Translations under genes and position numbers: made by a program | From: a virus | Virus record (IMG/VR): IMGVR_UViG_3300048929_000075 | Location: 1-53,132 of that record | Reading direction: 5' to 3' (one strand) | DNA: 53,132 bases | The notes under the pieces: generated by a model | What the model saw: the letters and a program-made list of their open reading frames with translations, nothing else | What the model was told of the DNA's origin: nothing | Databases searched by the model: none | Part shown: positions 46,100-52,739 of the stretch, piece after piece | Layout of the letters: each line of letters opens with the position of its first letter | Numbering within the stretch: position 1 is the first letter of the stretch

Positions 46100-46565
46100 C
46101 TGCGGGGAGCCTGTAGCAAAGGTATTCGTAATTGTTAACGACGTCGTTCTGCATAGTTATGCGAGTCTCGATCGCACACCACCAGCCATCCAGTTTTATG
46201 CGCGCCGCCGGGCACTGGTCGTTAACCATTGGTTGCCGGGTAAATTCGTGCTTCCCGAAAAAGTGAATTACTTCCCCGGAAGGCAGGATCAAGTCGTCTG
46301 TCTGCGGTACGGCCACGACGCTGTTAATCACCGCTTCCCCCTCTTTAGGGAGCCACACCGACCCGTAAATCCTGCGATAATCGGTGGGGTTTTTGCCCTG
46401 GGCTGTCAGCTCGGTAGTGGTGTTTCGCCCGAGGCGCTGAAGACTAAATAGTGGCGGGTCCGGTCGATAAATCTGACCGGGCATAATAACGCCGTCCACC
46501 AGCATGCTGGTACCGTACACAGCAACCTCGCGGGGTTTCCTGAATACATCAAAAGGTGAAGGCAT
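46083..46565 (-). CDS. Hypothetical head-tail protein, 160 aa
   Basis: It lies between the gp10-like neck gene and the terminator gene in the standard connector region, so a head-tail joining role is likely. The protein has beta-rich strands (VAYGTSMLVDGVIMPGQIY-like start; EVIHFFGKHEFTRQP). I recognise no motif that identifies a known family. It overlaps the next gene by 17 bases. Confidence 0.7.
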   Translation of the reverse strand: MPSPFDVFRKPREVAVYGTSMLVDGVIMPGQIYRPDPPLFSLQRLGRNTTTELTAQGKNPTDYRRIYGSVWLPKEGEAVINSVVAVPQTDDLILPSGEVIHFFGKHEFTRQPMVNDQCPAARIKLDGWWCAIETRITMQNDVVNNYEYLCYRLPADDQTI

Positions 46566-46567
46566 GT

Positions 46568-47170
46568 TTACCTCGTACGAATATCAAAAGATACGCTGTT
46601 GATCATGATGCCGTGGTCGATCAGTGGTGCGCTACTGCCTTTCATTTTGATGGTGACAGGGGAGAGTGGTTTCGCCCAGCTGCGCGCCGTCCTGATACGT
46701 TTGCGGATCCCAGCCTGAGCAAACACACCGATTCGGTTAAGGGTAACGTCAGGATCTTGCCCCTTCAGAATAGTGCGTAATATTTCCGCCTCAGCGAACT
46801 TGATCAACGCCGTAAGATTGGTGTCATACCAGCTACGCAACCACGGGCGCGCTGGGATCCTGACGTTGCGGAAAGTTATCTGATGGTCTTTAGCGTAATG
46901 GTTCCCCGGTTTAGCCATTGCCTTTTTTCGGGTTACCAGCTTGTTGGTTTTAATGCTGCGGTAATGTGTAGTGGTAACTGTGCGGCTTTTAATGGTCGCG
47001 CCGAACTCCTGCACAGAACCATAACCGACGACGTGCTGGTCGGCGGTCAGGCCTGTAGTCTGAGGCATACCAACAAGCCCCGCGACGACGAATTTACGAT
47101 CCAGCCCTTTCAGTTGCTTGCGCAGTCTGTCGAGGTTGGATCGCTTATCACGAACGACGCGGGGGCGCAT
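46568..47170 (-). CDS. Neck / virion morphogenesis protein (HK97 gp10-like), 200 aa
   Basis: The pattern matches gp10-like/gpG tail completion proteins: GYGSVQEFGATIKS (about 48-61), IPARPWLRSWYD (near 105-116), and SPVTIKMKGSSAPLIDHGIM with INSVSF near the C-terminus (about 170-196). These proteins join tail tube to the connector. It is basic overall (many Lys/Arg). The one-base overlap with the DUF4054 gene shows coupling. Confidence 0.8.
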   Translation of the reverse strand: MRPRVVRDKRSNLDRLRKQLKGLDRKFVVAGLVGMPQTTGLTADQHVVGYGSVQEFGATIKSRTVTTTHYRSIKTNKLVTRKKAMAKPGNHYAKDHQITFRNVRIPARPWLRSWYDTNLTALIKFAEAEILRTILKGQDPDVTLNRIGVFAQAGIRKRIRTARSWAKPLSPVTIKMKGSSAPLIDHGIMINSVSFDIRTR

Positions 47171-47631
47171 CAGTGGACCGCCCTGTTAGGGAAGTAGTAC
47201 CCGTCCGGGCACAGGCTGACCCCAGGCTGCCCCACCAGCAGCGCGCCGCCCACACCGTAGGTGCGTTTGAGCTGGATGATAAGCTTGCCGAAACGCGAGC
47301 CGTTCAGCCAGGCGGTAACGTTACTGGTGTCTGACGTGCCTGTGTCCTGATAGACGATCTGGAGGTCACCCTCTTTAAGGGATTTAACCCCTTCAGGGGC
47401 TGACCCGGTACCGGAAGATGCAGCAATACCACCGGGGATCGTCATCAAATGGGCTGCCATCAGAGCCAGGAACAGATTCGCCGCCTCGCCGTACGCATCG
47501 CAGCAATACATTGCCTGCGCCAGCTCAATGTGCGCCAGCACTACGTCGTCGGGGTAACTCTTAAGCTCAAAGGCGATCTTGCGGAAGATCTCCAGAGGCG
47601 TAAGTCCGTCGTATGGGTAATCGCAGCTCAT
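47170..47631 (-). CDS. DUF4054-type head-tail connector, 153 aa
   Basis: It resembles the DUF4054 family, which sits in the connector region of phages with DUF2184 capsids: a helical start (EIFRKIAFELKSYPDDVVLAHI), AYCCDAYGEAANLFLALMAAHLM-like helices, and GSRFGKLIIQLKRTYGVGG near the end. It probably forms the ring next to the portal. The start lies 3 bases below the previous gene's stop. Confidence 0.8.
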   Translation of the reverse strand: MSCDYPYDGLTPLEIFRKIAFELKSYPDDVVLAHIELAQAMYCCDAYGEAANLFLALMAAHLMTIPGGIAASSGTGSAPEGVKSLKEGDLQIVYQDTGTSDTSNVTAWLNGSRFGKLIIQLKRTYGVGGALLVGQPGVSLCPDGYYFPNRAVH

Positions 47632-47633
47632 GG

Positions 47634-48107
47634 TTAGGACGCCTTTGTGCGTTTCGTTGTGGTTGGTGCTGGCGCAGGTTCTACGCTCTCCCCACTTTCA
47701 CGTTTTTTGCGCGCGTCCTGTTCGTCAGCCTCTTGCTTTGCTTTCACCAGAACTTCCGGCAGGCCATCGAAGCCAGTAAGCAGCCCAGCGGCTACATGGT
47801 CTTTAATGGTAAATTCGATCACCGGGTGAATGTATCTGCGTTGCACGCCCAGCTGTGCCGCTGCTGCGTGCAGGAGCGCCTCATCCAGCGCAGCAAAAGC
47901 AGGACACGCATCCGGCGATTGTTGGCCTTCGAAATAGCTGGAATGGACACACAGTTCTCCGGAGGACAATGCCGCCGCGATTGTGCTGTCTTCGATATCA
48001 TCGTATGACAACCCTGCGCAGGTATACGGCAGCAGGGTGATGTCGCCAATAGCAAAAGTTTTGGGGCTGTAGTTACAGACCCAAAACATTTCTGTTAAGC
48101 GGGGCAT
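47634..48107 (-). CDS. Hypothetical head-associated protein, 157 aa
   Basis: It is the second gene of the minus-strand connector block. Residues 1-115 look folded (a Cys pair near 10-30; KDHVAAGLLTGFDGLPEVLVK near 105), while the last 40 residues are Lys/Glu/Pro/Thr-rich and disordered (PAPAPTTTKRTKAS). Position suggests a head-completion role. I recognise no family. Confidence 0.68.
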   Translation of the reverse strand: MPRLTEMFWVCNYSPKTFAIGDITLLPYTCAGLSYDDIEDSTIAAALSSGELCVHSSYFEGQQSPDACPAFAALDEALLHAAAAQLGVQRRYIHPVIEFTIKDHVAAGLLTGFDGLPEVLVKAKQEADEQDARKKRESGESVEPAPAPTTTKRTKAS

Positions 48108-48109
48108 GA

Positions 48110-48364
48110 TTATTTCCCTTTGTTGGCGTTACGTTTTTGCTCGGCCTGAATTTTTGCTGCCTCTTCCGCAGTGGTTACGATCTGAGGTGCTTTTTCTTCA
48201 GACGCTTCCGCCAGCTCGCCATCTTCGATAGCAGCCTGCACAGAATGAGATTTAAACACGGATTCCGGTACCGCTACGGCTGCCGTAGGTGAGATATGGA
48301 TGCCGCCAATGATCCAGAGGCGTTTTGACAGGTTCGCAACAATAACAGTTTTTTCAGTAGCCAT
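48110..48364 (-). CDS. Hypothetical protein, 84 aa, first gene of block C
   Basis: It is the first gene of the minus-strand late block. Residues 10-35 are beta-like (LSKRLWIIGGIHISPTAAVAV). The C-terminus is a charged, Ala/Glu/Lys-rich helix ending in KRNANKGK. A binding site (GGAG) precedes the ATG at 48364, and a possible minus-strand promoter lies at 48433-48405. It may be a head-completion or head fibre-like small protein; the function is unknown. Confidence 0.68.
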   Translation of the reverse strand: MATEKTVIVANLSKRLWIIGGIHISPTAAVAVPESVFKSHSVQAAIEDGELAEASEEKAPQIVTTAEEAAKIQAEQKRNANKGK

Positions 48365-48404
48365 TCTTTAACTCCAGGTAGGTGATCGGGTGTTCGACCT
48401 CCGC

Positions 48405-48433
48405 AGTATAGCGGGGTTGTCGGGGGATAAAAA
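48405..48433 (-). promoter_or_regulatory. Candidate late promoter for block C
   Basis: On the minus strand TATACT (48410-48405) is a good -10 box; the 17-bp spaced -35 position reads TTTTTA, a poor match. The missing -35 suggests that a phage activator is needed. A CGACAACC word (related to the cassette leader motif) lies in the spacer. It is back-to-back with the plus-strand promoter at 48439. Confidence 0.45.
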
Positions 48434-48438
48434 ACCTG

Positions 48439-48490
48439 TAGACAATGCACTGCAATCTATATACTATTATCAAACAGGGCGACAACCGCC
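48439..48490 (+). promoter_or_regulatory. Block D promoter with TGCACTGCA operator and leader hairpin
   Basis: TAGACA (48439-48444), 17 bp containing ATGCACTGCA, TACTAT (48462-48467), then the leader hairpin GGCG-ACAAC-CGCC (48478-48490) at the expected transcript start. The run GTAGACAATGCACTGCA is identical to that at 3583-3599. It drives the gene at 48515 and the downstream block D genes. Confidence 0.8.
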
Positions 48491-48514
48491 ACATTAACAC
48501 AGAGAGACCAAACG

Positions 48515-48991
48515 ATGAAAACTATCTTCAAAGCAACAGTAGCAGGCTTAAACGTCACCGCTTCGGACGCAGGCGAAGGTCAAAAGTTCTTCACCCCGGA
48601 AAACCCTTCCGTGAATGGTCGTTACCTGGTGGTGTGGGATCGTCACAATGCGCCCGGTCAGAATAAGAAATATTTTGATTCACGTGTTGAGGCTATGCAG
48701 TTTGCTTTTTTCCAGCGCGACCATCTGCGTTTCATTGAAGCAAAAGACGCTGGCTTAAACGACGAGTTCGCCGAGCTGGTGGCTGTGGGCAAAATGACGC
48801 TGGAGGCCGCTTTGGGTGATATGGATGTCAGCGCCGAGAGCGACGAAATGGAGTACGGCGACGGTTTCGACCCAGACCTGCACGGCGGTGAAGATGACAA
48901 CACCCCGCCGCTGGAGATAATCATGGCAGGCGGACAAGCTGCCTGGGACTACCAGAACGAGAAAAACGCCTGGCTTGACTCTCGCATTTAA
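48515..48991 (+). CDS. Hypothetical acidic protein, 158 aa
   Basis: ATG at 48515, about 40 bases from the predicted transcript start, behind AGAGAGA. The N-terminal half is folded-looking (VNGRYLVVWDRHNAPGQNKK, then FAFFQRDHLRF). Residues about 105-130 are very acidic (SAESDEMEYGDGFDPDLH). No signal or membrane segment, and no known family. It shares its promoter type with the genes at 3657 and 50457. A GNRA hairpin follows the stop. Confidence 0.75.
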   Translation: MKTIFKATVAGLNVTASDAGEGQKFFTPENPSVNGRYLVVWDRHNAPGQNKKYFDSRVEAMQFAFFQRDHLRFIEAKDAGLNDEFAELVAVGKMTLEAALGDMDVSAESDEMEYGDGFDPDLHGGEDDNTPPLEIIMAGGQAAWDYQNEKNAWLDSRI

Positions 48992-48998
48992 CTACCCC

Positions 48999-49014
48999 GC
49001 CCCCGAAAGGGGGC
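48999..49014 (+). other. GNRA-capped GC hairpin after the 48515 gene
   Basis: GCCCCC (48999-49004) pairs with GGGGGC (49009-49014) around a GAAA tetraloop, seven bases after the stop. No U run follows, so it is more likely a stabiliser or attenuator between the acidic protein gene and the collagen-like gene than a full terminator. Confidence 0.78.
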
Positions 49015-49039
49015 AACCTTAACCTTTGAAGAGACATTA

Positions 49040-49858
49040 ATGATGAAACGTATCACTGCCATTGCTTTAACGATCGCCGCTGTTCTGGGCACCTCCTACG
49101 TCGGCAGCGCATCAGCGTACGACTTTGCCACTGATGCGCAGGGTTCCACCCAGTGGGCACAAAACACCGAGGGTAAGGTCGACGGCCTTTCTAACGATGT
49201 GTGGGGCCTGGGCGAGCGCAACACTCAGCAGGACAAAGCCATCGGGGATAACGCCTCCGCTATCGGGCACATGAGCCAGCACGTAGGGCAAAACTCCATG
49301 CTGATTCAGGCCAACAAAGACGCGATTGACGCGCTGGCTAACGCCCCGAAACCGAAAGACGGTAAAGACGGCGCAGCAGGCCGCGACGGTGTTGATGGTG
49401 CTGACGGTCGCAACGGCGCGGACGGGCACGACGGTAAAGACGGCAAGGACGGCGCGCGCGGGGCTACTGGTGCGGCTGGTGTAGACGGTGCTGTGGGTGC
49501 CACTGGCGCCACTGGTGCCACCGGGCGTAACGGTCGCGACGGTAAAGACGTGTCGCCAGCCGTGGCTAAACAGGTGCAGGCTAACACCAACAAGCTGCGC
49601 CAGCACGACCAGCAGATCAGCGACCTGCGCGATGACGTAAAAGGGATCGGCAATAACGCCGCTGCCATGTCCAGCCTGCATTTTAACGGGAACCGCGACA
49701 GCTGGGCGATCTCTACCGGATCATACAACGCTGACGGTGTTGCCTTTGCTGGCGGCTTGCAAAAATCGATCGGTGGTCATCTGGCTACCACGATGCAGGC
49801 CTCCTTTGACGGCGAAGGTAATACGATGGTTGGCGCAGGTCTGCACGGTGATTTCTGA
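49040..49858 (+). CDS. Secreted collagen-like protein with YadA-like C-terminus, 272 aa
   Basis: A signal peptide (MKRITAIALTIAAVLG, cleavage probably near SASA-Y27) is followed by a head region with coiled-coil-like repeats (about 28-100). Then come 21 uninterrupted Gly-x-y triplets, Gly108 to Gly168, then a coiled coil (QANTNKLRQHDQQISDLRDD) and about 65 residues (IGNNAAAMSSLHFNGNRD to the final DF) that resemble the YadA anchor of trimeric autotransporters, ending in an aromatic residue. I infer a trimeric outer-membrane protein displayed on the host. Virion use is less likely because of the signal peptide. Confidence 0.8.
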   Translation: MMKRITAIALTIAAVLGTSYVGSASAYDFATDAQGSTQWAQNTEGKVDGLSNDVWGLGERNTQQDKAIGDNASAIGHMSQHVGQNSMLIQANKDAIDALANAPKPKDGKDGAAGRDGVDGADGRNGADGHDGKDGKDGARGATGAAGVDGAVGATGATGATGRNGRDGKDVSPAVAKQVQANTNKLRQHDQQISDLRDDVKGIGNNAAAMSSLHFNGNRDSWAISTGSYNADGVAFAGGLQKSIGGHLATTMQASFDGEGNTMVGAGLHGDF

Positions 49859-50178
49859 TGACCCTCGCCGAGTCCATTTTAAAGGCTGCCGCTGGCGGCC
49901 TTTATCTCACCCCAAAACCGATCGTAGGCCCTGGCATTCATACAGGACGTAAAGAACAGAAGGCGCATAAATATCGCTGGGGTGATGATGACGACCACAC
50001 CCTGCTGTCTATGCGCACTTTAGGCCTCAGCTGGGACGCCATAGGTAAAGCTATGGAACGATCGCACGAAGCCTGCCGCCAGCGGCACCTGCTGCTGACG
50101 ATGCCGCGAGAAGAACATGAGCGCCGGAAAGCGCACAAACGCCTGAAGAGGAGGAAAAACGATGTCGCTGGCTACTGA
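49858..50178 (+). CDS. Myb/SANT-like DNA-binding protein, 106 aa
   Basis: It starts in a TGATG overlap with the collagen-like gene. Residues about 41-82 have the Myb/SANT pattern: W-G-D-D-D-D-H-TLLSMRTLGLSWDAIGKAM-x-R-S-x-E-A-C-x-x-RH. The C-terminus is very basic (ERRKAHKRLKRRKND). It is a paralogue of the next gene, so tandem duplication is likely. Probably a DNA-binding regulator. Confidence 0.74.
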   Translation: MTLAESILKAAAGGLYLTPKPIVGPGIHTGRKEQKAHKYRWGDDDDHTLLSMRTLGLSWDAIGKAMERSHEACRQRHLLLTMPREEHERRKAHKRLKRRKNDVAGY

Positions 50179-50386
50179 TATTTTGAGTCGAGCCAGACGG
50201 GGCGAACCGCAGGTGTTCGGTATATTCGGCGACTATGACGCCACAATGTGGCAGCCAGAGGATGACGCTATGCTGATAGAGTTTCGTTCCCGTGGTCTGG
50301 TCTATAAACAGATCGCGCGTTTACTGGGAAAAACGGAAAGCGCCTGCGCTGCCCGGCATTGTCGCTTAATGGAAAAAACAAAGTGA
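50162..50386 (+). CDS. Myb/SANT-like protein, paralogue of the preceding gene, 74 aa
   Basis: ATG at 50162, behind GAGGAG, overlapping the preceding gene by 17 bases. The pattern W-Q-P-E-D-D-A-MLIEFRSRGLVYKQIARLLGKTESACAARH aligns with the paralogue's Myb-like domain. Its stop lies directly before the promoter at 50383-50433. Role: probable regulator of nearby promoters (inference). Confidence 0.74.
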   Translation: MSLATDILSRARRGEPQVFGIFGDYDATMWQPEDDAMLIEFRSRGLVYKQIARLLGKTESACAARHCRLMEKTK

Positions 50387-50433
50387 CAATGCAGTGCAAT
50401 CTGTTATTATGGGTTCTCAGGGCGACAACCGCC
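50383..50433 (+). promoter_or_regulatory. Third cassette promoter with TGCAGTGCA operator and leader hairpin
   Basis: GTGACA (50383-50388), 16 bp with ATGCAGTGCA, TATTAT (50405-50410), then the leader hairpin GGCG-ACAAC-CGCC (50421-50433). Same module as at 3561 and 48439. The operator's central base differs (G instead of C). It begins within the last codons of the Myb-like gene. Confidence 0.8.
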
Positions 50434-50456
50434 GAACGACACCAAAGGAAATGATC

Positions 50457-50669
50457 ATGACCGACAGCCGCTACCCTAAATACGACGCCAATGGTAAAGC
50501 GATCCGCGCGTTCGAAGTTATCGAAGTGCAGACAAACGGGCACGAGGTCAGCAAAGGCTCTTTCCCTGTTGATGCCGAGCTGTCAGCGCACAATCTGGCG
50601 GATAACCTGAATGATGCTTTCGGTTATTCCGGTGTTGAATATTTCGTTCGCGTACGCCGTTACGCTTAA
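50457..50669 (+). CDS. Hypothetical protein, 70 aa
   Basis: The start ATG at 50457 is favoured over the ATG at 50451 because AAAGGA (50444-50449) then has normal spacing. The protein opens with MTDSRYPKYDANGKAIRAFE, then VIEVQTNGHEVSKGSFPVDA, and has a beta-rich C-terminus ending VRVRRYA. No family is recognised. It is the promoter-proximal gene after the third cassette promoter. Confidence 0.72.
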   Translation: MTDSRYPKYDANGKAIRAFEVIEVQTNGHEVSKGSFPVDAELSAHNLADNLNDAFGYSGVEYFVRVRRYA

Positions 50670-50676
50670 CCCACCA

Positions 50677-50692
50677 GCCCCCGAGAGGGGGC
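50677..50692 (+). other. GNRA-capped GC hairpin after the 50457 gene
   Basis: GCCCCC (50677-50682) pairs with GGGGGC (50687-50692) around a GAGA tetraloop, seven bases after the stop and before the lipoprotein gene. Nearly identical to 48999-49014. Confidence 0.78.
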
Positions 50693-50712
50693 GCTACTTA
50701 AGGATCATCACT

Positions 50713-51132
50713 GTGAAAAAATTAGCTTTCGTTTTACTCCTTACCGCGTGCAGCACTCAGGCCGCCAGCTTTTCCGACAAAGTAAACGCGCTCAAATCAG
50801 CGCACCCGGTGCCTGCCACCAGCGAAGCCCCGCACCCGGCAGACCGTCAGGCCATCAGCCTGCACCGTATCAATGTGCAGGAGCGCGATGCAGCGTTAAC
50901 CGAACTTTATCGGGCAATGAAGGTCACCCACGCGAGCGCTAAAGATCGTCATCAGATGATCCAGGCTGGCGAACGCGCCACGGGGTACGCCGTGGATACT
51001 GACGAGTGCGTTACGGCTTCGCGTCTGGCAGCTGCTGCGCTGGTGGCGGATAACCCAACTTTAGACGGTGACGCTACCGCTAATTTCTTTAACTGGGCTT
51101 GCCGTGCGCGCATATCTCGGGGTGCTTTATGA
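50713..51132 (+). CDS. Putative lipoprotein, 139 aa
   Basis: GTG at 50713, behind AAGGA. The N-terminus MKKLAFVLLLTACSTQAAS is a lipoprotein signal with lipobox L-T-A-C (Cys13). The mature protein is helical, rich in Ala, Glu and His (SLHRINVQERDAALTELYRAM). It ends in a Cys/Trp-containing segment (NWACRARISRGAL). No family is recognised; probably an outer-membrane lipoprotein made during infection, possibly with a role at the cell surface. Its end overlaps the next gene (ATGA). Confidence 0.73.
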   Translation: MKKLAFVLLLTACSTQAASFSDKVNALKSAHPVPATSEAPHPADRQAISLHRINVQERDAALTELYRAMKVTHASAKDRHQMIQAGERATGYAVDTDECVTASRLAAAALVADNPTLDGDATANFFNWACRARISRGAL

Positions 51133-51470
51133 AAATGATGGTACTCGCTGCCGCGGTGGTTTTGTCCGGCTGCACCAGCGCGCAGGTGGCCTACACTTTC
51201 GGAACCGGACAAAGTCCGCAGCGGTTGCAAGAGCTGGCGGCACAACGCGACCAGCAGCGCTACGAACAGGACAGGGCTATGGAGCGCGCGGAGTATTACC
51301 GCACCCGTTGCACTCGCAACCACTGCAAAAGTGATGAGGATCTGGCGCCAGTACGTTACAGCTGTGCGGATCCGAGCTTGTCCGAGTCTCGCCGCCTGGC
51401 GTGCAATTTGCCGGGTATGACTGTTACTACTGACGGAACCGGGCGCGTTATCGAACTGGGGGTCGAATGA
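51129..51470 (+). CDS. Putative lipoprotein, 113 aa
   Basis: ATG at 51129 (MKMMVLAAAVVLSGCTSAQV): a lipoprotein signal with lipobox LSGC (Cys15). The mature part has a charged helix (QRLQELAAQRDQQRYEQDRAMERAEYY in part) and three further Cys. It is coupled to the previous lipoprotein gene and to the next gene. Because the spanin pair follows 200 bases later, it may serve in lysis or exclusion; the sequence does not decide. Confidence 0.72.
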   Translation: MKMMVLAAAVVLSGCTSAQVAYTFGTGQSPQRLQELAAQRDQQRYEQDRAMERAEYYRTRCTRNHCKSDEDLAPVRYSCADPSLSESRRLACNLPGMTVTTDGTGRVIELGVE

Positions 51471-51691
51471 TACCAGAGCATATCCGGAAAAAGGCCATAG
51501 CCGCTGCCGAGAAAATGGCGGCCGGAGAACTGCGCCCCCGCTTATTGCGGTTGACTCGTACCCCGTGGCGTGTTGTTGACCTGTCGAAACGCTGGCGGTT
51601 CATAAGCCATGATGGGGTGACCTGGCGTGTTGTCAGCCATGAAACGTATTCGAAACTGACAGCCACCCACAGGAATAACAATCATGCTTAA
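51467..51691 (+). CDS. Hypothetical basic protein, 74 aa
   Basis: ATG at 51467 overlaps the lipoprotein stop (ATGA). After a helical start (RKKAIAAAEKMAAGE) comes a compact beta segment TPWRVVDLSKRWRFISHDGV then WRVVSHETYSKL. It is basic, without a signal or membrane segment. It overlaps the i-spanin gene by 8 bases. Unknown function. Confidence 0.66.
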   Translation: MIPEHIRKKAIAAAEKMAAGELRPRLLRLTRTPWRVVDLSKRWRFISHDGVTWRVVSHETYSKLTATHRNNNHA

Positions 51692-52139
51692 ACACTGGTT
51701 AGCAATAGGCGCTGTCGTCGCGCTGGTGGTCGCTGGGCAGCTCGCCCTCACCAAAGCATACAATGAGGGTGTCGAGTTTCAGAAAGGCATACAGGCGCAG
51801 GCTGATGTCCTGCTGGCAGACCTGCGCAACGCAGAGAAGGAAAGGATCGAAGATGATGCGAAAAAACGAATTGCCGGGGCTGATGCTGCTCGTGATCGGG
51901 CTGTTGATGCTCGTGCCGGGTTGCAGCGACAGCTCGCCGACATCAAACGGATCGCCGAAAACAATTCCGGCGTTATCACCCCTGGGGGAACAGCCCGCGA
52001 CGCCATCGTATTGCTTGCCGACCTGCTCGGACAATGCGCAGCTCGATATCAGCAAATGGCAGGATTCGCTGACAAAGCGCACGACGCCGGGCGCACCTGT
52101 CAAAATCAATACCAATCACTCCGAGGGGCTGTGAAATGA
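51684..52139 (+). CDS. Inner-membrane spanin, Rz-like (DUF2514 type), 151 aa
   Basis: A single N-terminal membrane anchor (about 5-22, LAIGAVVALVVAGQLAL) is followed by a long periplasmic coiled coil (EKERIEDDAKKRIAGADAA and onward). The C-terminal pattern is typical of DUF2514 spanins: GGTARDAIVLLADLLGQCAARYQQMA and AGRTCQNQY. With the embedded lipoprotein gene it would bridge the periplasm and fuse the membranes at lysis. The endolysin and holins lie on the other strand, at 30293-31291. Confidence 0.82.
   Translation: MLKHWLAIGAVVALVVAGQLALTKAYNEGVEFQKGIQAQADVLLADLRNAEKERIEDDAKKRIAGADAARDRAVDARAGLQRQLADIKRIAENNSGVITPGGTARDAIVLLADLLGQCAARYQQMAGFADKAHDAGRTCQNQYQSLRGAVK
51853..52134 (+). CDS. 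Outer-membrane spanin lipoprotein, Rz1-like, embedded in the i-spanin gene, 93 aa
   Basis: It lies wholly inside the i-spanin gene in the +1 frame. Start ATG at 51853 (or 51856) with AAGGA upstream. The N-terminus has a lipoprotein signal (LMLLVIGLLMLVPGC, lipobox VPGC). The mature chain is short, Ser/Pro/Thr-rich (SDSSPTSNGSPKTIPALSP), with no other domain. Such a fully embedded Rz1-type lipoprotein is the classical spanin arrangement in phages of Gram-negative hosts. Confidence 0.8.
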   Translation: MMRKNELPGLMLLVIGLLMLVPGCSDSSPTSNGSPKTIPALSPLGEQPATPSYCLPTCSDNAQLDISKWQDSLTKRTTPGAPVKINTNHSEGL

Positions 52140-52441
52140 CAACACTTGAAAACCGCATTGAAACCGCGCGCGAACACGTAGCGAAGCTGGAAAAGGAACT
52201 CGCGCAAGCCCGTGCTGACCTGCTCCTCGCTATCGAAAAATTTTACGGACTTGTACCTGGTGTAACACGCGTACGGGTGACAGAGGTTACCCAGCCCAGC
52301 GTTAAAGTCGGCACAGAATTTATTTACTTCGGGATCACCCAGCAGTGGCCAACACGTCCATGGATTAATGGTGTACGCCCTGGCGGTAAACAAATTCGTA
52401 ACTTGTACAGCTCCTGGGAGGTGGTCAATGATCAACAGTAA
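52136..52441 (+). CDS. Hypothetical protein, N-terminal coiled coil plus barrel, 101 aa
   Basis: The ATG at 52136 overlaps the spanin stop (ATGA). Residues 4-38 form a coiled coil (LENRIETAREHVAKLEKELA), followed by a beta-rich barrel-like segment (VTRVRVTEVTQPSVKVGTEF) and a C-terminus with RNLYSSWEVVN. No family is recognised. It overlaps the next gene by 14 bases. Confidence 0.68.
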   Translation: MTTLENRIETAREHVAKLEKELAQARADLLLAIEKFYGLVPGVTRVRVTEVTQPSVKVGTEFIYFGITQQWPTRPWINGVRPGGKQIRNLYSSWEVVNDQQ

Positions 52442-52739
52442 AGACATTGCGCCAGGCACCACCGTGTATATTGGTCGGCGCGGCCTGCTGGCTACCCACG
52501 ACGTTCTTTTTATGGTGGAAGAGCATACCGTGGTTAAACGTACTTCATGCGGGTACAAAGTGGCGCACCGCGCCTATAACCACGGCAGACTGTTGATGGA
52601 CGCTAGCTACTACATCAGCGCCAGCAAAGAAGAGGTAGTTAAAGCGCTTATGGCTGACGCTGACGAACAGATCAAACAGCTACAGGCAAGCATTGAGCGC
52701 ATGATGCTGGTAAAACTTAAACTGTGGGCAAGCTACTAA
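52428..52739 (+). CDS. Hypothetical protein, barrel plus coiled coil, 103 aa
   Basis: ATG at 52428 behind GGGAGG. Residues 6-60 look like a small barrel (IAPGTTVYIGRRGLLATHDV). Residues about 65-100 are a coiled coil (ADADEQIKQLQASIERMML). The order is reversed relative to the preceding gene, which has coiled coil then barrel. It ends in a TAATG overlap. Confidence 0.68.
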   Translation: MINSKDIAPGTTVYIGRRGLLATHDVLFMVEEHTVVKRTSCGYKVAHRAYNHGRLLMDASYYISASKEEVVKALMADADEQIKQLQASIERMMLVKLKLWASY

